Source: Oscillospiraceae bacterium HV4-5-C5C
GTDB taxonomy: Bacteria; Bacillota; Clostridia; Saccharofermentanales; Fastidiosipilaceae
Direction of reading: 5' to 3'
Assembly (NCBI GenBank): GCA_012034405.1
Contig: JAAVLZ010000025.1
Span: 1 to 32,861 of the forward strand
DNA length: 32,861 bases
The position numbers were made by a program, and so were the translations under genes. Positions 28,195 to 32,861 of the stretch are shown here, in pieces. The stretch's first letter is position 1; each line of letters starts with the position of its first letter. Below the pieces are notes generated by a model. It searched no databases. It saw only the letters and a list, made by a program, of their open reading frames with translations, and had not been told where the DNA came from.

Positions 28195-31056
28195 ATGTTT
28201 GATTTTGGAAACGCAAATGAAAGTCAGCGCAAGGCTATTTCGACTTCGGACGGGCCGGTACTGATTACCGCCGGGCCGGGAACCGGGAAAACCTATACGT
28301 TGGTTCAACGGGCTATTTATTTGATTCAAGAATGCGGAATTGATCCTGAGCGGATTTTTATTGCCACTTTTACAGAGAAGGCTGCAAAAGAGCTTATTAC
28401 TCGTATCACGAATGAGCTTGCTACCCGAGATATATCCGTAAACGTGAATGAAATGTATGTCGGCACGTTCCACTCAATTTGTCTGCGGATTATAAAAGAG
28501 AATCTTGAATTCACGAGACTGAAGAGGAATTACCGGCTTCTTGATTCTTTTGACCAGCAGTACCTTGTTTTTCGCAATATCTATAAGTTCAAGAATATCG
28601 ACAATATCGATGCGGTGATGCCGAAGGGCGGTTCATGGAAATGGGCGAGCGCTATCTGCGAGTATGTTAATAATCTCTCTGAAGAACTTGTTGATGTCGA
28701 CGCTATGTCCGATGATCCGGATATTTCGATAGTTGCTCTTGCTGATATGATGACCATTTACCATGGGCTGCTTGAAGAAGAGAACCTGATTGACTTTTCA
28801 GCGATTCAGACGGAATGCTACAGGCTTCTTACTAAGAATTCGGATATACTTGGGCAGCTCCGCGAAAAAATTAAATATATCATGGTCGACGAGTATCAAG
28901 ACACGAACTTTATTCAAGAGCAGATTGTATTTCTCCTTGCGGGAGACAGAAAAAACATCTGTGTTGTCGGCGATGACGATCAGGGCCTTTATCGCTTCCG
29001 TGGAGCAACCATCCGAAATATCTTGGAGTTTCCGACAAAGTTTAAGCCCGGTGAGTGCCGGGTCATCCCGCTGGTTGTGAACTATCGCTCTGACAGCGAT
29101 ATCGTGGACTTCTATAACGAATGGATGGTCACAACAAGTGGCTCGAAATTCAAGTTTGACTGGGGCAAGTTCCGCTATGCGAAGAGAATAGAACCACATG
29201 AAAAATCTTCAATTCAGAGTCCTTGCGTAGTGAAACTGGCAAGTACCGAAGATGAGGATGAATGGCACGAGTACATACTTGGTTTCATTAATAGGCTTAG
29301 AGAATCCGGAAAACTCACGAATTATAACCAGTTGGCATTCCTCTTCAATTCGGTCAAACATACACGTGTGACCTCACTCGCGACATTCTTGGAAGGGCAT
29401 GGAATTAATGTCTATTCGCCGCGTTCCGATATGTTTTTCAAACGGGACGAAATAAAACTAGCGCTAGGTTGTTTGATGCTCATGTTTCCGAAATACGTGA
29501 GTGGTTTGGAGAAAGGAGAGTATCAGTACCTCCAGCCAGAGCACTACTTTTATTATCGTGGCTGCATCGTTGCGGCAAATACTCTGGTTATGCAGCCAGA
29601 GAATAAGGAATTATTGAAGTTTATTCGCCATCACGGAAAATTGCACACAGGGCTGACCGGAACGACAGATTACGCATACTCTGGCCTTCTATATCAGCTT
29701 TTTATGTTTGAGCCGTTCCGGAACCTTTTAGACACGGATCTTGGAGCAGGTGTTGTCGATGTTCGTCCGACGAGGAATTTGGCGCTTCTCACACAAGTTC
29801 TTGGGAAATTTGAATATCTCCATCGAGTTGATGTCTTTAATGGGGACTATATTAACAGAGACACTGAACAGCTCTTTAACCTCTATCTGCGCCTGTTGAT
29901 AGATGGCGGGATAGCAGAATATGAGGATGATGCAGAATATGCTCCGAGCGGGTGCGTCTCTTTCCTCACCATTCATCAATCGAAGGGTATGGAATTCCCC
30001 ATCGTATTTGTGGATTCTCTCGGCGATGTTCCGAGAAAGGCGTATAAAGACCTAATGAATACTGTTGAGCGCAAGTACTTTCACCGGCCTGCTTTTGAAC
30101 CTGCGGAAGAAACAAAATTTTTTGATTTTTGGAGACTCTACTACACAGCGTTTTCACGAGCACAGGATTTGCTGGTACTGACTTGTAATGAAGATAAAAG
30201 AACGCCGAGCAAGTATTTTTCGGATATTTACAGCAAGCTTCAAAGTACAGATAGTCTCGAGCTCACTGAATTTAACTTTAAACCCGTCAAAAAAGTAAAC
30301 ATTAAGGATACGTTCTCCTTTACCTCGCACATTATGGTTTATGAGACTTGCGCTCTGCAGTATAAGTTTTATAAGGAACTGGAGTTTATGCCGATCACGC
30401 AGGGCGCTATGCTGTTCGGTACTCTGGTTCATGAAACGATAGAAGATATCCACCGAGCGGCACTCAGAAACGAAGAGGAGAAGATAACGCCAGAGAATAT
30501 TTCTAACTGGTTTGCTAGCAACTATGTTTCTCTCATTAAAACGGAACATAGTTATCTGGCTAAGCCGCAGCAAGAGGCCGCTCTTAAGCAGGTGCTGCGA
30601 TATGCGGAACGCCAAGCTGGAAAATGGGGTACCGTCAAGCAGGCAGAAGTCGATGTTAGTTTGGTACAACCGGAATACATCATCGAAGGCAAGATTGATC
30701 TTGTAAAAGGTGAGGGAGACACGGTAGAACTTGTAGATTTTAAGTCTGAAAAGAAACCAGATATGATCGCGATGCAAGATCGGCTGGAGCACTACCGCCG
30801 TCAACTACATATATACGCTTACCTGATTGAGCAGCGGACCGGTCAGAAAGTTAGCAAGATGAATCTCTACTATACCGGCGAGGAGAACGGAAATCCGATG
30901 ATTACCTATCCGTATACCAAAAGTGCAATCGAAGGAACTGTGGCTGCTTTTGATGATACGGTTCATAAGATTCTCCGGAAGGATTTCAGACACTGTTCTA
31001 GCGATCCAAAGATATGTGCAAGCTGTGACTTCCGGTTTTACTGTCAGAGCAAGTAA
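28195..31056 (+). CDS. SF1 (UvrD/Rep) helicase fused to Cas4/AddB-like Fe-S nuclease
   Basis: 953 residues. Helicase motifs: QRKAI, GPGTGKT (27-33), TFTEKAAKEL (Ia), VDEYQDTN (231-238), GDDDQGLYRFRGA (259-271, III), NYRSD (296-300, IV), FLTIHQSKGMEFP (V) and YTAFSRAQDLLVL (VI). The C-terminal ~240 residues are a PD-(D/E)XK nuclease: Asp835 (GKIDLV), Asp848-x-Lys850 (VDFKS), and four cysteines Cys719 and Cys941-x2-Cys944-x5-Cys950 that fit a 4Fe-4S cluster as in AddB/Cas4. All motifs look intact. It probably unwinds and degrades DNA. Placed between a controller-like regulator and a DNA methyltransferase, so a self/non-self restriction role is inferred. Confidence 0.93.
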   Translation: MFDFGNANESQRKAISTSDGPVLITAGPGTGKTYTLVQRAIYLIQECGIDPERIFIATFTEKAAKELITRITNELATRDISVNVNEMYVGTFHSICLRIIKENLEFTRLKRNYRLLDSFDQQYLVFRNIYKFKNIDNIDAVMPKGGSWKWASAICEYVNNLSEELVDVDAMSDDPDISIVALADMMTIYHGLLEEENLIDFSAIQTECYRLLTKNSDILGQLREKIKYIMVDEYQDTNFIQEQIVFLLAGDRKNICVVGDDDQGLYRFRGATIRNILEFPTKFKPGECRVIPLVVNYRSDSDIVDFYNEWMVTTSGSKFKFDWGKFRYAKRIEPHEKSSIQSPCVVKLASTEDEDEWHEYILGFINRLRESGKLTNYNQLAFLFNSVKHTRVTSLATFLEGHGINVYSPRSDMFFKRDEIKLALGCLMLMFPKYVSGLEKGEYQYLQPEHYFYYRGCIVAANTLVMQPENKELLKFIRHHGKLHTGLTGTTDYAYSGLLYQLFMFEPFRNLLDTDLGAGVVDVRPTRNLALLTQVLGKFEYLHRVDVFNGDYINRDTEQLFNLYLRLLIDGGIAEYEDDAEYAPSGCVSFLTIHQSKGMEFPIVFVDSLGDVPRKAYKDLMNTVERKYFHRPAFEPAEETKFFDFWRLYYTAFSRAQDLLVLTCNEDKRTPSKYFSDIYSKLQSTDSLELTEFNFKPVKKVNIKDTFSFTSHIMVYETCALQYKFYKELEFMPITQGAMLFGTLVHETIEDIHRAALRNEEEKITPENISNWFASNYVSLIKTEHSYLAKPQQEAALKQVLRYAERQAGKWGTVKQAEVDVSLVQPEYIIEGKIDLVKGEGDTVELVDFKSEKKPDMIAMQDRLEHYRRQLHIYAYLIEQRTGQKVSKMNLYYTGEENGNPMITYPYTKSAIEGTVAAFDDTVHKILRKDFRHCSSDPKICASCDFRFYCQSK

Positions 31057-31098
31057 ATGCGAAAACTAAGCCAAGCAATGAAAATGGAGGAAATACAT

Positions 31099-32861
31099 AT
31101 GGATGAGCAAATGACTTTTGAATTTATGGAAAGACCAACAATTAAGGGATTTCCGGAACTTAGATGGACCGGAAAACGTCCGTATCGTTCTACACAGTAT
31201 TACCCGGCACAGATTAGAGAGAGATATGGAGAGGAAGAGAGCGGCTGGATTAATAAGATTTTTTGGGGAGATAACCAGCAGGTCATGAGTCATCTTCTTA
31301 AAAATTTTCGTGGAAAGATTGACCTGATTTACATTGATCCGCCATTCGATAGCAAGGCTGATTACAAGCAAAAAATAGAAATAAAAGGAATTGGGAAAGC
31401 GGAAAGCGACAGCTCCTCATTTGAGGAAAAACAATATGGAGATATATGGACGAATGACGAATATCTCCAGTTTATGTACGAAAGACTAATTTTAATGAGA
31501 GAATTGCTTTCGGATAAGGGATCGATTTTCATCCACTGTGATTGGCATAAAGCTCATCAATTAAGGTGCTTAATGGATGAAGTTTTCGGGCCTCAAAACT
31601 TTGTAAATGAAATAGCATGGTGCTATTATGGACCAGGTTCTCCCGGAATGCGTCAATTTAACCGCAAGCACGATGACATATATTGGTACAGCAAGACGTA
31701 TAACGTCTGGAAGTTTAATGCAGATGCTATACGTGTTCCTCATGATGAAAAGACAACGGGCAACTTTAAACAAGGCCTTAGAGGATCTGGCTTTATTGCC
31801 GGAGAATACAATCTTGCGGATGGTAAAATTCCAGAAGATTGGTGGGAAATGGCTATCGCGGGAAGATATCCTAATGACGGTGTAAAAAGAGTGGGATATC
31901 CCACAGAAAAGCCTTTTAAATTGTTAGAACGAATCATATCTGCTACAACGGATGAAGGAGATCTGATTGCGGATTTTTTCATGGGAAGTGGCGTAACTCA
32001 AATGTGTGCCATGAAAATGGGACGTCGGTTTATTGGTGCTGATATTAATTTGGGTTCAATCCAGTTGACATCAAAAAGGCTAATTGCAACGGCGCACGAA
32101 ATACAATCTAATCATGATGAAACGTCTCAAGTTATTATTGGACAAGGTGATGAACAAGATGAAGATGCAGAGTACTATGCAGCTGCGAGCGCAAGTAAAA
32201 AAGCAAGTGATGCAGAGAAGGCGGCCGCTGTAGATTTTATCAAATTAAAAGGTATTTATACTGAGCTTCCGATGAAAGCGGAAAAGTACACGGCGTTCGA
32301 GATTTACAACGTTAATAATTATGACTTCTTTCGCAATCCGATAGAAGCACGTGATCTTATTATTGAGGCTTTGGAGATTCAACCGTTTCCAGACAACAAT
32401 GTCTGGGATGGGGAACTTGATGGCAGAATGGTAAAGATAATGCCGGTAAACAGGATAGCAACAAAAGCTGACCTCGAAGGGCTGAAGGCGAACCTTCCAT
32501 ACAAGACTTACGAGAAACGTAAGGAAGAGCATCCGAATCAGCCTGTAGAAAAAATCACTATTGTCTGTATGGGCCACGAGCCGGATCTAAAGGCGTCATT
32601 TGAACAGGATGAGGGAGATTATAAGTTCGATGTTGAGATTGTAGACATCCTCCGTGATAAGGCAGATCTACAGTTGAAACGCGAGGCTGAAGCCGAGATC
32701 GTCCGAGAAGGTAGCAAACTTGTGATACGTTCTTTCTATCCAATGAATCTGATGCAGAAGCTTTCCCTTCAAAAAGAATATGTAGAGGACTGGAGGCAGC
32801 TCGTAGAGTCCGTCATGATTGATTGGAATTATGATGGTGTTGTGATGCAACCAGCAGTTAC
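31099..32861 (+). CDS. Type III Mod-like DNA methyltransferase (partial, 3' end outside window)
   Basis: 587 codons are open to the right edge. The ATG at 31099 is 8 bases after GGAGG, 42 bases after the helicase stop. Catalytic DPPF (80-83, in LIYIDPPFDSKADY) precedes AdoMet-binding FFMGSGVT (293-300): beta-class order typical of type III Mod N6-adenine methyltransferases, with further family features (IFWGDNQQVMSHLL, GSIFIHCDWHKAHQLR, YPTEKPFKLLERII). An Ala/Lys linker near 355-375 leads to a second, unrecognised domain (FEIYNVNNYDFFRNPIEARDL onward). The gene for a Res-type helicase could follow outside the window. Confidence 0.9.
   Translation, partial: MDEQMTFEFMERPTIKGFPELRWTGKRPYRSTQYYPAQIRERYGEEESGWINKIFWGDNQQVMSHLLKNFRGKIDLIYIDPPFDSKADYKQKIEIKGIGKAESDSSSFEEKQYGDIWTNDEYLQFMYERLILMRELLSDKGSIFIHCDWHKAHQLRCLMDEVFGPQNFVNEIAWCYYGPGSPGMRQFNRKHDDIYWYSKTYNVWKFNADAIRVPHDEKTTGNFKQGLRGSGFIAGEYNLADGKIPEDWWEMAIAGRYPNDGVKRVGYPTEKPFKLLERIISATTDEGDLIADFFMGSGVTQMCAMKMGRRFIGADINLGSIQLTSKRLIATAHEIQSNHDETSQVIIGQGDEQDEDAEYYAAASASKKASDAEKAAAVDFIKLKGIYTELPMKAEKYTAFEIYNVNNYDFFRNPIEARDLIIEALEIQPFPDNNVWDGELDGRMVKIMPVNRIATKADLEGLKANLPYKTYEKRKEEHPNQPVEKITIVCMGHEPDLKASFEQDEGDYKFDVEIVDILRDKADLQLKREAEAEIVREGSKLVIRSFYPMNLMQKLSLQKEYVEDWRQLVESVMIDWNYDGVVMQPAV

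Noticed and set aside
1-32861. CRISPR array, tRNA or rRNA genes
   Set aside because: No regularly spaced identical repeats and no cloverleaf or rRNA-like stretches were seen on either strand.

Overview
The window is most of a temperate siphophage (HK97-type capsid, long non-contractile tail) integrated in, or taken from, a Firmicutes host, probably a gut Clostridia of the Oscillospiraceae/Lachnospiraceae kind. The evidence is strong GGAGG ribosome sites almost everywhere, sigma-A-like promoters, phage families typical of clostridial prophages (DUF2800, DUF2815, DUF4406, DUF1492, DUF4314, DUF5049), and a gene order read almost entirely on the minus strand from about 23.6 kb down to 1. A second, visibly AT-richer block with different gene content occupies about 24.2-32.9 kb. 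Taxonomy is inference; no rRNA, tRNA or integrase lies in the window.

Layout, read right to left along the phage transcript. 23.4-24.2 kb is the lysogeny switch: a CI-like repressor on plus, a Cro-like gene on minus, overlapping divergent promoters and several repeats of a RGAACC-N4-GGTTCC / TGTAACCTA operator. 22.2-23.4 kb holds small early genes and a sigma-like regulator separated by strong terminators. 13.1-22.3 kb is replication: DUF2800 nuclease, DUF2815 single-strand-binding protein, family A DNA polymerase, DUF4406 protein, P4/D5-type primase-helicase, VRR-NUC nuclease and an SNF2-like helicase. 12.4-13.1 kb holds a small gene and a DUF1492 regulator; a promoter and a terminator then precede the packaging operon. 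10.0-12.3 kb holds HNH endonuclease, small terminase and a ParB-like/DNA methyltransferase fusion. 7.2-10.0 kb is an accessory pocket with a lone plus-strand ribbon-helix-helix gene, a SLOG protein and small conserved phage genes. 1-7.0 kb holds large terminase, portal, ClpP-type protease, capsid, connector, closure, gp10-like, tail-terminator-like, major tail and (partial) tail-assembly chaperone genes.

Right of the repressor lie two divergent defence-type operons sharing a 297-bp control region (27664-27960). Leftward: an AAA+ ATPase and a subtilase with intact catalytic residues, the organisation of the IetAS system. Rightward: a small XRE regulator, an SF1 (UvrD/Rep) helicase fused to a Cas4/AddB-like iron-sulphur nuclease, and a type-III-Mod-like DNA methyltransferase that runs off the window. 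The most interesting observation is that the control region carries sequences matching the phage repressor operators, including a 20-bp near-palindrome over the -10 of the ATPase/subtilase promoter. This suggests that defence cargo is wired into the prophage switch. The helicase-nuclease plus methyltransferase pair is not a combination I can assign to a named defence system.
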